Below are positions 36,249 to 45,523 of a stretch of 64,000 nucleotides of DNA, in pieces. The notes under the pieces were generated by a model. The model saw nothing but the letters and a program-made list of their open reading frames with translations. It did no database searches and was not told the origin of the DNA. The stretch covers positions 4,030,001-4,094,000 of the forward strand of contig OZ245730.1 in assembly GCA_965227145.1 (NCBI GenBank). The letters run 5' to 3'. How positions within the stretch are numbered: position 1 is the first letter of the stretch; each line of letters starts with the position of its first letter. A program made the translations under genes and the position numbers. The stretch is from JACKAQ01 sp965227145. Lineage in GTDB: Bacteria; Calditrichota; Calditrichia; RBG-13-44-9; J075.

Positions 36249-37846
36249 TGATCAATTTTCAGCGCAGAAACCGGTTCAGCACCGAATTTATGGAGAACGG
36301 GCAGCACATTCTGGTTTACCCAAAGCGCTTTGAGGTGGGTATCGAAAACAAATTGTTTATACACCCGATCAACCCAATAATACAGCATCGCGGGGTAAAC
36401 GGGAATTTCATCTGTTCCGGTTTCTGCAAAATAATTTGAATAGATGACATGAAAATCATCGGGCAACTGAGCGGATTTTAGCACCAGATCCGGAAGCGAA
36501 AATCCGTTCCGCAAGCGGAGGCATTTGCCGGCCAAACTGGCGATATCCACCAATGTCATTCCGGCGGCTTCGCTCATATCCCAATCGATAAAACCGGTGA
36601 GTTTCCGGTTTTTGTCGAACAGACAGTTGCCAATTTTAAAATCACCGTGGCACAGCGCAATCAGCATTTTTTTGCCCGAAAACTCAGCAAACAAAACCGA
36701 CTCGATTTTTCGAAGATGTTCAGCGTACTCGGGAATGCGTTGAACGATGGCATCCAATTTCGGCTTTAGTTGATTTGCATGCGTATGTTCATCAAAAACA
36801 GCAACTTGCCCTGTTTTTTGGTGAACATTTTGAATGCCATTCTGTGCTTCGCGATAAATTTCGCGGGCAATATTCAGGTTTTTTTCGCGGAATTGTTTTT
36901 CCGCAGAACCACCGGGAACACCTGTTTCCACAAACACCGGAACATCTGCATCGATGCCTTCAACCGGTTTCGGAACGGCGTGAATACCGTTTAAGGATAG
37001 CTGGTTCAAAGTTCCGTTTTGCGCATTAAGCCGCTCTATCGCTTCGTTTGTAAATGGAAAACGGATGAAAAAATCGCTGTTTTCCACCTGTAACCGGATA
37101 ATCAAAATATTGGTCGTTGAAATGTAAATCTGGCGAACATATTTCCGGAGTTCCGGCGAAAAAGGCTGACGCAACGTTTTGGCAATAATGCGATCCAGAA
37201 GTGTGGGCTGAATGGCACCGTTTTCATCGGGTTTTGCGGCAACAATTACCCGCTGATGCGGCTGGCAATAAAACGCACCGCGCTGCACCAGCCAGCGTTT
37301 TACCCCGGAATCGCTGGAAGCAGGCACCGTCGTTTGGAATCCCGGTGCAACCAAATATTTGGGTTTCTTCAAATCCGGATCGACCAAATAATACCACTGC
37401 GATTGAAATTGGTTTTTTTTGAGGGTATCCAACACTTTACCGGAAAGATGCCGCAAATCGCGGGCTGATTTGAGGTGCATCGGTACATTTTTGATGGCTT
37501 CGCCAGTCGAATTTGACCAATCCAGAATGATCAGCGAACCACCCGGTTCGAGCAGATCTGCGGCAATTTTTACAAATTCATCCGGCGATTTACCGGAAAC
37601 ATCGATGATGACGTTTTCGAACCGGGCATCGAAATGTTGTAATTCAGCGAGTTTTCCGGTTCGATTGGTTTCGTTTGCCACGCTGGAATATTTGATATCG
37701 ACAATCGTAACTTCCTGATGCAACGTGCTGTAATCAATAGATTTACGCGCTGCATGATTGGTGATGACGAGGCTTTTGCCACCACTTTGGAGCTGACCAA
37801 AATAAAAAAATGGCAAAAAAGTATGTGCGTTATCCAAATATTTCAT
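36236..37846 (-). CDS. Fusion of methyltransferase-like domain and APH-fold kinase
   Basis: The 536-aa protein has an N-terminal Rossmann-like region (about 1-165). It reads like a class I methyltransferase core (VTIVDIKY; FENVIIDVSGKSPDEF; AADLLEPGGSLIILDWS) but lacks a clear GxGxG SAM loop, so it may not bind SAM. The C-terminal half (about 270-510) is an aminoglycoside-phosphotransferase/choline-kinase fold with catalytic loop CHGDFKIGNCLFD and metal motif FIDWDMSEA. Substrates of such kinases include sugars, lipids and small alcohols. I chose the ATG at 37844-37846 because AGGG lies 6 nt upstream. It is the last gene on this strand of the exopolysaccharide region, beyond a terminator at 38021-38050. 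Confidence 0.75.
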   Translation of the reverse strand: MKYLDNAHTFLPFFYFGQLQSGGKSLVITNHAARKSIDYSTLHQEVTIVDIKYSSVANETNRTGKLAELQHFDARFENVIIDVSGKSPDEFVKIAADLLEPGGSLIILDWSNSTGEAIKNVPMHLKSARDLRHLSGKVLDTLKKNQFQSQWYYLVDPDLKKPKYLVAPGFQTTVPASSDSGVKRWLVQRGAFYCQPHQRVIVAAKPDENGAIQPTLLDRIIAKTLRQPFSPELRKYVRQIYISTTNILIIRLQVENSDFFIRFPFTNEAIERLNAQNGTLNQLSLNGIHAVPKPVEGIDADVPVFVETGVPGGSAEKQFREKNLNIAREIYREAQNGIQNVHQKTGQVAVFDEHTHANQLKPKLDAIVQRIPEYAEHLRKIESVLFAEFSGKKMLIALCHGDFKIGNCLFDKNRKLTGFIDWDMSEAAGMTLVDIASLAGKCLRLRNGFSLPDLVLKSAQLPDDFHVIYSNYFAETGTDEIPVYPAMLYYWVDRVYKQFVFDTHLKALWVNQNVLPVLHKFGAEPVSALKIDHHNS

Positions 37847-38020
37847 CGTCATCCCTAATTTTTCCTGCTCATTTTAGCGATTGTTTGTGGCTGAAACAAT
37901 ATCAATTCCCAACTTTCGAACCACCATTTTGATAATTTTGCCGCTGAATTACTGATGTATGTCATCGTCAACATTGTTCAAATCTATTACCAAAATTGCA
38001 CCAAATATAATAATGATAAA

Positions 38021-38050
38021 CAAAAAACCCCTGCCAAATATGACAGGGGT
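38021..38050 (-). terminator. Intrinsic terminator (minus strand) after the deacetylase gene
   Basis: On the minus strand ACCCCTG and CAGGGGT pair around a 10-nt loop and TTTTTTG follows, 80 bp beyond the stop codon of the 38130-39143 gene. It separates that gene from the methyltransferase-APH gene. Confidence 0.85.
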
Positions 38051-38129
38051 CGCCGGATAATAATCATGTTTTTTATGAATTCAGAAAAAAGCAATGGTTG
38101 AGAACAATTAGCTAATTTCAATATTTACA

Positions 38130-39143
38130 TTATTTTAGCAAGCCGCACAGTTTTGCTTCCATTAACGACAGCGGTAATCCCAATGATACATTAAATCGGT
38201 GCAGCGCAAAACGGTCTGTTTGTCCGTTGTTGAATAACGGAATTTGAGAAAACGCACATTTGTAGCCCAGTTTTTTGAGCTGAGTTTTGTGAAGATCGGA
38301 AAAATTGTCAGATTCACCATTGGGATAGCTCATTGTGATGCATTTCTGGGCGGTGGCTTTTTCCAGCAATTCTTTAGAGAGCTTCAATTCTTCCCAACTT
38401 TCCGATTCCGAAAGTGTGGAAAGCATGGAATGTGTGTGGGTGTGCGCGCCAATATGTTGTCCTGCTTCAACCATCCCTTTAACTTCGTCCCATGTCATAA
38501 ATAAATAGCGTTCTTCTTCATCCGGTAGCATATCTGCCGGGACATCCGAGAGCTGGCTGCGAAGACACGCCATCGCCTCGTCGCGTTCGGATTTGGGCGC
38601 AAGCTTGAGCTTTTTCCGGATGATTTGCGATGCATTTGCCCGGTCAGTTGTGGAAACCAATGACAAAACGAGTTTATCCGCCCAGCCGAGCATCAATTCT
38701 TTTTGTTTTGTGTTGTTTAACAGGCGGGTTACTTCTTCTGTCCATAAAAAATCGCGGGTGCCAATTAATCCTGTGGAAATAAAAAAGCAACCTTCGATAC
38801 CATATTTTTGCAATACCGGCACGGCATAACGATAATTATTTCTGAATCCGTCATCAAATGTTATCAAAAAGCCACCGCTGGTATCGATTTCCGAATTGCA
38901 GAAATCAGCCGCTTTGAGCGGGCGATAATTTTTCAGCAGAAACTGAATCTGCTCATCGAATTGGCGGGTTGTTACAAAATTACGATATTCGTATTCTGAA
39001 CCACCACTGGGGATTTCCGGCAAAATACCGTGATAAGTTAACACCAACGCTTTTTTCTGATTGATTCGGCGATAAGATGAGTAAACACCTGTTAAGCCCA
39101 ATGCGCTAAATAAGCCACTCTTATATCCGTATTTCATTTGCAT
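38130..39143 (-). CDS. Polysaccharide deacetylase (NodB-type)
   Basis: The 337-aa protein has the carbohydrate-esterase 4 pattern: LVLTYHGILP, the metal/catalytic FLITFDDGFRNNY motif, and the HxxxH motif within HIGAHTHTHSMLS. It should remove N-acetyl groups from a surface glycan. No signal peptide is obvious, but the region GLFSALGLTGVYSSY near the N-terminus could anchor it. The ATG at 39141-39143 has AAGGAG four bases upstream; the longer frame starting at 39215 is less likely. It is the second deacetylase of the locus (the first is 53231-54100). Confidence 0.88.
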   Translation of the reverse strand: MQMKYGYKSGLFSALGLTGVYSSYRRINQKKALVLTYHGILPEIPSGGSEYEYRNFVTTRQFDEQIQFLLKNYRPLKAADFCNSEIDTSGGFLITFDDGFRNNYRYAVPVLQKYGIEGCFFISTGLIGTRDFLWTEEVTRLLNNTKQKELMLGWADKLVLSLVSTTDRANASQIIRKKLKLAPKSERDEAMACLRSQLSDVPADMLPDEEERYLFMTWDEVKGMVEAGQHIGAHTHTHSMLSTLSESESWEELKLSKELLEKATAQKCITMSYPNGESDNFSDLHKTQLKKLGYKCAFSQIPLFNNGQTDRFALHRFNVSLGLPLSLMEAKLCGLLK

Positions 39144-39493
39144 CTCACTCCTTGAAATGGAGTTCCGCAGTTTTCGGAACCCGGCACGACTTCCTGATTC
39201 GGTTACTTTATTCATTCTTTATAAAACATCTTTTTTATAAAATCTGTCTATGTTGATGATCGTATTTTCGGAGTAAAACTATATAAAATCGGGTAAATTT
39301 GTATGATTTAATTCACTTTTGAGCGATTTATGATTGTATTATTAAGAACCGCATAATAATTAAACCAAGAACTATCGCACCAAACATCCACTGCATTTTC
39401 GCAAATCTATAGAAATAAATCAAATCAAAAGTTACAGATTTGGTAACTTTTTGCTACATTTTCGCTGCTGTTTAAATTCGTAATTAAACAGGA
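39144..39493. other. Intergenic region with a weak terminator
   Basis: The 350-bp AT-rich spacer splits the exopolysaccharide locus between the APH-fold gene and the second deacetylase. The only structure is AAAAGTTAC/GTAACTTTT at 39427-39451, a possible weak terminator for the minus-strand APH gene without a good U-tract. A separate promoter for the deacetylase is expected but not identified. Confidence 0.4.
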
Positions 39494-40522
39494 TTAACCG
39501 TCTATTAATCGATTCAGGATACTTAATTCGCGGCGCATTACCCAGGTATTATACAGACGTTCGGGAAGGCTGAATTTCCAAAAGCGGGTGATATTTGCCA
39601 GATGTGTTAAAATGTGTCGAATAAGCAGCAATTTGAACATCAGTTTTTCGGTGGCGTTTTCATCGCCAAATCCGATCAACAACATCTGCTGAACTCGCCG
39701 GATGGTCGATTTACTGAACTGCGGTTTAAACGTCAGCAACTCCAGTTGAAAATATAACTTGCTGACATCCAGCAAATATGAGCCATCCACCAGTCGCCCA
39801 AAATCCAAAACAGTAACAATATCATTTTTTATCAGAATGTTACCGGGATTGAAATCGCTGTGATTCACCGTAACCAGCAATTCATTTTCCGGCACCTGAG
39901 AAATTTGTTCCCGGAAATAATTGCGGACTTTGGGTGACAGTCCGGCGGGAAATTGCCGTCGCGGATCTTCCAAAAGCTTTTCCAACCGCACGTTTACGTA
40001 ATCAACAAGCTCATTCAAGTCGTAGTTTTTATTGGGAATTAGCATTTTTTGCTGTTTAAAATTCAGCCATTCGCCTACCATAAAAACTTGTTTGTCCAGT
40101 TGTTGGGATTTAGTGGTGCCTGCAAAAAGGTGTGCGTTTTGAAGTAAAATCTGGAACAGATTTTCGCCGGTCGATTCTTCGGTAACGGCGATCGAGCGTT
40201 CGGGCATATCCAACACGGGGCGAACGACCCGGAATCGATGCGAATCTGAAAAATGGGTGTACCAATAATGCGCAGCTTCCATATCCTGGCGAATTTTTTC
40301 GAGATGACGTTTGACCGTTCGACCATCCTGCAGCCGGTATTTTTTGACAAAAACGATCGATTCATTTTTGTCACCGATAACCCGGCATCTCCCGACGACC
40401 GAAAACGGGCGGTGCATTACTTTTAATATCTGCAATTTTCGAAATCGCCCGATTTCGAGGTTTTGCTCCCATTCATGCTGCGTAATTTCAGCAACAACCT
40501 GATCGAAATCCGGTTGTTCCAT
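39494..40522 (-). CDS. APH-fold kinase in the exopolysaccharide locus
   Basis: The 342-aa protein has an aminoglycoside-phosphotransferase/lipopolysaccharide-kinase-like fold: a N-lobe with IVFVKKYRLQDG, the catalytic loop VNHSDFNPGNILI (about 225-237) and the metal-binding VLDFGRLVDGS. Kinases of this kind in polysaccharide loci may phosphorylate a sugar or act like WaaP-type enzymes; the substrate is unknown. The end of wzx overlaps an in-frame TTG at 40535-40537; I use the first ATG (40520-40522), but the TTG is possible. It is the last gene of the continuous operon running down from 48.9 kb. Confidence 0.75.
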   Translation of the reverse strand: MEQPDFDQVVAEITQHEWEQNLEIGRFRKLQILKVMHRPFSVVGRCRVIGDKNESIVFVKKYRLQDGRTVKRHLEKIRQDMEAAHYWYTHFSDSHRFRVVRPVLDMPERSIAVTEESTGENLFQILLQNAHLFAGTTKSQQLDKQVFMVGEWLNFKQQKMLIPNKNYDLNELVDYVNVRLEKLLEDPRRQFPAGLSPKVRNYFREQISQVPENELLVTVNHSDFNPGNILIKNDIVTVLDFGRLVDGSYLLDVSKLYFQLELLTFKPQFSKSTIRRVQQMLLIGFGDENATEKLMFKLLLIRHILTHLANITRFWKFSLPERLYNTWVMRRELSILNRLIDG

Positions 40523-40533
40523 CGGTAATGCGA

Positions 40534-42165
40534 TCAATTGTGGTTATCCGTCAGGTTTGCGCTTTCCGCAGAAAGCGGTGGTTCAACAGTTTTTGCCGGT
40601 ACTTCGATATCCGGTGTCGGTTTCAACGGCTTTTTCGATTTGTTTTTAACGAATGGCAAATTTTTAATTACCGGAATTTTCCGGGCAGTTTTTCGCAAAT
40701 CTTTGGTCAGGTCTGTAATGATCTCGTCAATATCCTGAAAACGGATCACATAATGCGATCCAAAAAGCGCAATCATTGACAACAGGCTGATCAGGGCAAA
40801 CATTATGAGACTGGTTTCACCCAAATGCGGTTCGACAAATATTTTCAGTGCCCACAACATTGCAATTTGAATTCCCCCGTAAACAATGGCTGAGCGCTGC
40901 GCACCAAAAAAATGCCAGATATTCAGCGGTAATTTTTTGGCAGTGAGCGTCATCGTAAGCAACAACCGGATAACGGAGGCAAACACGATACCGATTGCAA
41001 CACCTGCAATCGTTCCAAAATAAAAAATGCCGCCCAAAACGCCGAGTGTTAATATCACTAAATATAGAATATCTCTGCGGGTATTATTCCCGATATAGCC
41101 GGTTGCTTTTAACAACGGCTGAAAAATGAGGGTAAAAGAATCAATTAGCCCGGATATGCACATAATTTGCAGCGGGATTATGGTTTCCATCCATTTATCG
41201 CCGTAAAGATTAACGATCAACGATGGGGATGCAAAAAATAACCAGATCATCAGCGGATAGGTTACGACCGACAAATGCCGGGTAACTTGCAATAATCCGC
41301 GAATCAAACGATCGCTGTCATCCTGCAATCGTGAATAAGTAGAATATGCAACGGTGTTCATTTTGCGAACGAGCCGTTTGCGCGGCATACTCATCAGGTC
41401 AAAAGCGCGTTCATAAAAACCGAGTGCTGTTGCGCCCAAAAATTTTCCGATAAAAAAGTAGTCAACTTTATTGATGCCGTATGTGACATATGCATTTACA
41501 TACATCCATAATCCGAATGAAAACGTATCTTTGAGCGCCCATTTTTTGTAACGGAATTTGGGTTTCCAGTCCGAAAAACGCAGCGCATATCGAATTGCAG
41601 ATGTGCGACTGGCAAGGCTTCCCGCTACTTCGCCCCACACTAACGCCCAAACACCGTAGCCCATTACAGCCAAGCCAATTGCCACCACAATAGTTGCAAT
41701 TTTGCTGATTGTATGGGAAAATGCCAACTCCTTAAATCGCAAATTGCGCCGTAAAATTGCTGTCGGAACGGCCGAAAAAGCCTGTAGAACAAAGTCGATC
41801 GCTATTACCCACAATATGGGTATGAGTACAGGTTTTCCAAAAAAATCTGCATAATAAGGCGCACCAAAAAACACCACTGTCGCCACAAACGACATGGTTA
41901 GCATGTTCGTCCAAAAAACCGTGTGGTAGTGGTCATCTTTGATATCTTTTATCTGAACCAAAACAGATGTTAAGCCAAATTGGGTCAACCGCCGGGAAAA
42001 CTGAATGGCAATGGAAGCCAGCCCCATCAACCCAAAATCATCAGGGAAGAGAATCCTTGCTAAAATAATACTGCTGCCAAAACGCAGAAAAAATTCCGCG
42101 GCTTCGGCAAACACAACCCAATAGAAAGCTTCCTTGCCTTTTCTACCATAATCTTCTTTTGACAA
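40534..42165 (-). CDS. Polysaccharide flippase (Wzx/MOP superfamily)
   Basis: The 543-aa membrane protein has about 12-14 hydrophobic helices and the family's N-terminal pattern (FAEAAEFFLRFGSSIILARIL, PDDFGLMGLASI). It should flip undecaprenyl-linked oligosaccharide to the periplasm. The last 60 residues are a charged Lys/Pro/Glu-rich cytosolic tail. The start is TTG (42163-42165), justified by AAGGAG five bases upstream. It lies between the ATP-grasp/phosphatase fusion (62 bp upstream) and the APH-fold kinase. Confidence 0.9.
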   Translation of the reverse strand: MSKEDYGRKGKEAFYWVVFAEAAEFFLRFGSSIILARILFPDDFGLMGLASIAIQFSRRLTQFGLTSVLVQIKDIKDDHYHTVFWTNMLTMSFVATVVFFGAPYYADFFGKPVLIPILWVIAIDFVLQAFSAVPTAILRRNLRFKELAFSHTISKIATIVVAIGLAVMGYGVWALVWGEVAGSLASRTSAIRYALRFSDWKPKFRYKKWALKDTFSFGLWMYVNAYVTYGINKVDYFFIGKFLGATALGFYERAFDLMSMPRKRLVRKMNTVAYSTYSRLQDDSDRLIRGLLQVTRHLSVVTYPLMIWLFFASPSLIVNLYGDKWMETIIPLQIMCISGLIDSFTLIFQPLLKATGYIGNNTRRDILYLVILTLGVLGGIFYFGTIAGVAIGIVFASVIRLLLTMTLTAKKLPLNIWHFFGAQRSAIVYGGIQIAMLWALKIFVEPHLGETSLIMFALISLLSMIALFGSHYVIRFQDIDEIITDLTKDLRKTARKIPVIKNLPFVKNKSKKPLKPTPDIEVPAKTVEPPLSAESANLTDNHN

Positions 42166-42227
42166 TTTTGCTCCTTAAAAACAGCGTAAACAGCAACTTA
42201 CAGCATGTAATAAAATATTAAAATGAT

Positions 42228-43976
42228 TCACTTTTGAGTTATGGGCAGCAAATTTTCGACTGCTTCTGAAATCTGCCGGTAAATTTTCTGGAACCGGTTG
42301 ATATCGCCGCCATACGGATCAATAATTTCCAGAGAGGGCGCATTTTTGCGAAACGATCCCAAAAAGAACAGCTTGTTTTTGGATTCGGGAAACATCAGCA
42401 ACACCCGACGATACAGTTCGATATCCATGATAAAAACAGCGCCGGCTTGCTGAACCACATCCGGTGTGAGCAGTTTTGAGCGATGCGGACGCATATCGAT
42501 GCCATAATCCTGTGCGGCTTCGAGCGCATTATCCGGGCTGGGGCGATCGACCCGTTCGATCAATCCGTAAGAATCGATGCGAATGGTATCGGCTTTCCCA
42601 TTCAATTTGGCACGCAAATAATAATCCGCAAACGGGCTCCGGCAAATATTGCCTTTGCAAACAAATGCTATAAACGGTTGTTTTTTAACAAGTTTAGCAA
42701 AACGATTTTCCGCGTTTTTCCGATGAAACGGATTAAAGCGGTAATTCAACTCCAACGATTTGTGCTGAATTTTTTCACGTGCACCGCGTAAATTTTCGCC
42801 AAAATATTTGCTTAATTGGCGAACGCCGGGCTTTGGATCATCCCACACAATCGTATCCCAACGCTCACGCAACAACGCGATATGCCGGATTTCTGCAACA
42901 ACTTTGGGCATCGGTACGGTAATTTTAAACGGATCTTTTTTATCTGCGCGAATATTTTCTTTCAACCAGTCCAGGTCTTTCACCGGATTTCGGGCATACA
43001 AATGATACCGATATTTGTTTTCCGCCGGCTTTTTGCCCTCAACCAGCATATCAAAAAGCAATCCCGGAAAATCGACACCGGCGGCAATCGCCAGCGGCAA
43101 CGATCCCCAAAATCGCCCGTTTATTTCCATCAAAACGCTTTCACCGGTTTCCTGATCCTGTTTGTATTCCACCATCGCCACGCCGGTCCAGCGCAAATTT
43201 TGCAACAAATTGAGCGAGTGTTTCAGCAAATTCTGATCCAGCGGTGCGCTTTTGCGATAGCTGCTGCCACCGCCGCCCAACGGTTCGTGAACGCGCTCAT
43301 GTTGAAAAGCTGCGACCATTTCGCCGTTATCCATCAAAAATTCCTGCCCGATGCCAACCCCTTTGTGAAAGGATTGGATGAGCACCGGACAAATCGGCAG
43401 TAATCGCAGCAGCTTTTTTTCGAGATCGCTTCGATCTTTTGCCAACTCCACATCCAGCGCATGACGGATGTTTTGCTGCCACACTTTTGAGGAAACCGGT
43501 TTAACAATCAACGGGAAATGGAAGGCTTCACAAACAGTGTCAAGTTCTTTAATATCAACAACTTCAAAACTTTTTGGAATGGGCACGCCGAGGCTTTCAG
43601 CCAGCTCCAACGTCTTACTTTTTTTGTAGGTGTATTCAAAACCACGGTCATCGGGAATGGCTAATTTTGCCAGTTTTTCCAGTTTTTCCCGGTTGTGCAC
43701 AATTTGAACCAGATAGTTATCCGCAGTTGGAATAACCAAATCGTAAGACTCGGAACGCAATAATTTTTCCAACTTTTGCAGCCACAGATCCGGTTCCTGC
43801 CCAACTTTCGGAAATTCGATGACACGCTTCACATATTTGGAATAGCTTGCAACCGAGTCGTTTGCGTCTGTTCCCTGATGAACAACGATGCCTTTTCGTC
43901 CGAGCGAGCGAATGACCGTTAGGGCACTGCGATCGTCAACACCCAGAACCAGCACTTTGTAAGATTTTTGCATCAT
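42228..43976 (-). CDS. ATP-grasp ligase fused to low-molecular-weight protein tyrosine phosphatase
   Basis: The 582-aa protein joins two enzymes. Residues about 5-400 are a carbamoyl-phosphate-synthase/PylC-like ATP-grasp unit (KVLVLGVDDRSALTVIRSLG; FPLIVKPVSSK; VLMEINGRFWGSLPLAI). Residues about 432-580 are an LMW-PTP with the complete CX5R(S) loop VCKGNICRS (Cys440, Arg446) and the general-acid motif IIDPYGG (Asp553). LMW-PTPs of the Wzb type dephosphorylate Wzc-type kinases, and one is encoded at 49006-51375. The ATP-grasp half may ligate an amino acid to a sugar or a carrier. I chose the ATG at 43974-43976 (AGGG upstream), not the ATG seven codons earlier. See findings. Confidence 0.88.
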   Translation of the reverse strand: MMQKSYKVLVLGVDDRSALTVIRSLGRKGIVVHQGTDANDSVASYSKYVKRVIEFPKVGQEPDLWLQKLEKLLRSESYDLVIPTADNYLVQIVHNREKLEKLAKLAIPDDRGFEYTYKKSKTLELAESLGVPIPKSFEVVDIKELDTVCEAFHFPLIVKPVSSKVWQQNIRHALDVELAKDRSDLEKKLLRLLPICPVLIQSFHKGVGIGQEFLMDNGEMVAAFQHERVHEPLGGGGSSYRKSAPLDQNLLKHSLNLLQNLRWTGVAMVEYKQDQETGESVLMEINGRFWGSLPLAIAAGVDFPGLLFDMLVEGKKPAENKYRYHLYARNPVKDLDWLKENIRADKKDPFKITVPMPKVVAEIRHIALLRERWDTIVWDDPKPGVRQLSKYFGENLRGAREKIQHKSLELNYRFNPFHRKNAENRFAKLVKKQPFIAFVCKGNICRSPFADYYLRAKLNGKADTIRIDSYGLIERVDRPSPDNALEAAQDYGIDMRPHRSKLLTPDVVQQAGAVFIMDIELYRRVLLMFPESKNKLFFLGSFRKNAPSLEIIDPYGGDINRFQKIYRQISEAVENLLPITQK

Positions 43977-44089
43977 TTTGCTATCCCTGAACCACATAAA
44001 TCAGCCCGCAAAACATTCGAGTTATGCCAATCATTGTCGGCATTGTCACCGGAATTGTGAAACTCGGATATTTTGCAGGCTGCGATTTT

Positions 44090-45523
44090 TTATCGAGACT
44101 CCAGAATATTATCGAACGTTTTGATGGCATTTGCCATGTTAAAAAACTGGCGGTTTTCGCGGATACTTTCAACCAGATAATCCGGGTTGTCAAACAAAAA
44201 CACAATGCCTTTTTCGATATCTTCGATTTCGTTGAAATTTGCAAATACACCAAACCGGTCAACGACCACATTTTTGGTGGCGCTCCCCTCTTCGGCAATT
44301 GCGAGAATCGGTTTATCCCAACAAATGTAATCATAAAATTTGCCGGGCAACTGCAATTTGGTGACCGGTTGTAACAGAATCAGCACATCGCTGTTGGCCA
44401 TATATTCGAGGCTTTTTTGATAACTTACTTTTGAGATAAAACTGACAACATCCGACAGCCCCAGATCTTCGGAAAGCGCTTTGGTGTGCTTTTGGTGATC
44501 GGTTACCGCGCCAAGAAAAATGAATTCCACTTTGCTGCGATCGATAATTTCGTTATCAACCAGGTTTTTTACAGCCAGTAAAATCGGGCTGGGATCGCGG
44601 TGTTTGTATAACGATCCGGCGTGGATAAACCGAATTTTATCGCGGGTGTGTGGCGTTTCGGTTTCGCTGCCATCAAACTGAATGAGGTTCTCCGGATCAA
44701 ATCCATTGTTAAACAGCCGAAATTTGCTTCTCGGTAAATCGCTGTAATGCGCGACATAATCGTTATACATTTCCTGAGTAATCAGCACAACCTGATCGGC
44801 CTGCCGTACTACCCATCGTTCGAAAGCGACAATTTTATCATGTTTCCATTTTTCAAAACTGTTGGCATCGCGCTCTTCATCGTGCCACGGAGAGCGTGCC
44901 CACGGATCGCGAAAATCGATTACCAATCGCGCACCGGTCAGTTTTTTGAGAATCGCGGACATCAAATGTAGACTGTGTGGCGGCGAGCTGGAGAAAATGA
45001 CATCGATTTTTTGCTTTTTAATCAACCAAAATCCACGCCAAATCGCCAACGGCAGCCAGGTCATATTTTTGTCCGGAAATTGCAAAATATCGGTAAAAAA
45101 ATCTTTCAGGACTTGCCATTTGCTGCGCTTTGCCAATTTTTCGGCCGGTTTGTAACCAAGATCCTGCAACGAAACGCCATTGGCAACGGCACCGTTTGAT
45201 TTCCCGTTTGCAACGGGATTTACTGTTGTTTGCGGTTTTTCAGCGGCAGCATCTTCACCGCCATCATTTTTTTTGATGTTTTCACGAACATTCAATAAAT
45301 GATGGACAACATCGAGTTTTCCGGTTCGGGTGACGGAAACATCCTGCATAAATTCCGGCAGGGAATCGTCGCCATTGTATTCCGGATAATATTTTTCTTT
45401 TAATGTGAGCACCGAAATTTTCCAGCGATTGCGATCCAGAAATTTGCAAATCCGCAAAATCCGCTGAGTCCCGATGGATTTCGATGGTGGAAAATTAGTG
45501 GTTAATATGAGTAATCGATTCAT
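44090..45523 (-). CDS. Glycosyltransferase family 4 (GT-B) protein
   Basis: The 477-aa protein has the GT4 layout: an N-terminal Rossmann half beginning LLILTTNFPPSKSIGTQRI, the middle segment IDVIFSSSPPHSLHLM and VIDFRDPWARSPWHD, and a C-terminal half with IRFIHAGSLYKHRDP, FIFLGAV and KFYDYICWDKPILAIAEEGS at the nucleotide-sugar site. It likely adds one sugar to the undecaprenyl-linked repeat unit in the cytosol. A low-complexity insert (about 75-120) is unusual. Its ATG overlaps the end of the ligase/polymerase gene by 4 bp (ATGA), so they are coupled. A 113-bp gap separates it from the next gene. Confidence 0.9.
   Translation of the reverse strand: MNRLLILTTNFPPSKSIGTQRILRICKFLDRNRWKISVLTLKEKYYPEYNGDDSLPEFMQDVSVTRTGKLDVVHHLLNVRENIKKNDGGEDAAAEKPQTTVNPVANGKSNGAVANGVSLQDLGYKPAEKLAKRSKWQVLKDFFTDILQFPDKNMTWLPLAIWRGFWLIKKQKIDVIFSSSPPHSLHLMSAILKKLTGARLVIDFRDPWARSPWHDEERDANSFEKWKHDKIVAFERWVVRQADQVVLITQEMYNDYVAHYSDLPRSKFRLFNNGFDPENLIQFDGSETETPHTRDKIRFIHAGSLYKHRDPSPILLAVKNLVDNEIIDRSKVEFIFLGAVTDHQKHTKALSEDLGLSDVVSFISKVSYQKSLEYMANSDVLILLQPVTKLQLPGKFYDYICWDKPILAIAEEGSATKNVVVDRFGVFANFNEIEDIEKGIVFLFDNPDYLVESIRENRQFFNMANAIKTFDNILESR

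Noticed and set aside
43981..44334. 117-codon minus-strand frame at the end of the GT4 gene
   Set aside because: It overlaps the GT4 frame, which has continuous family motifs to its stop at 44090.
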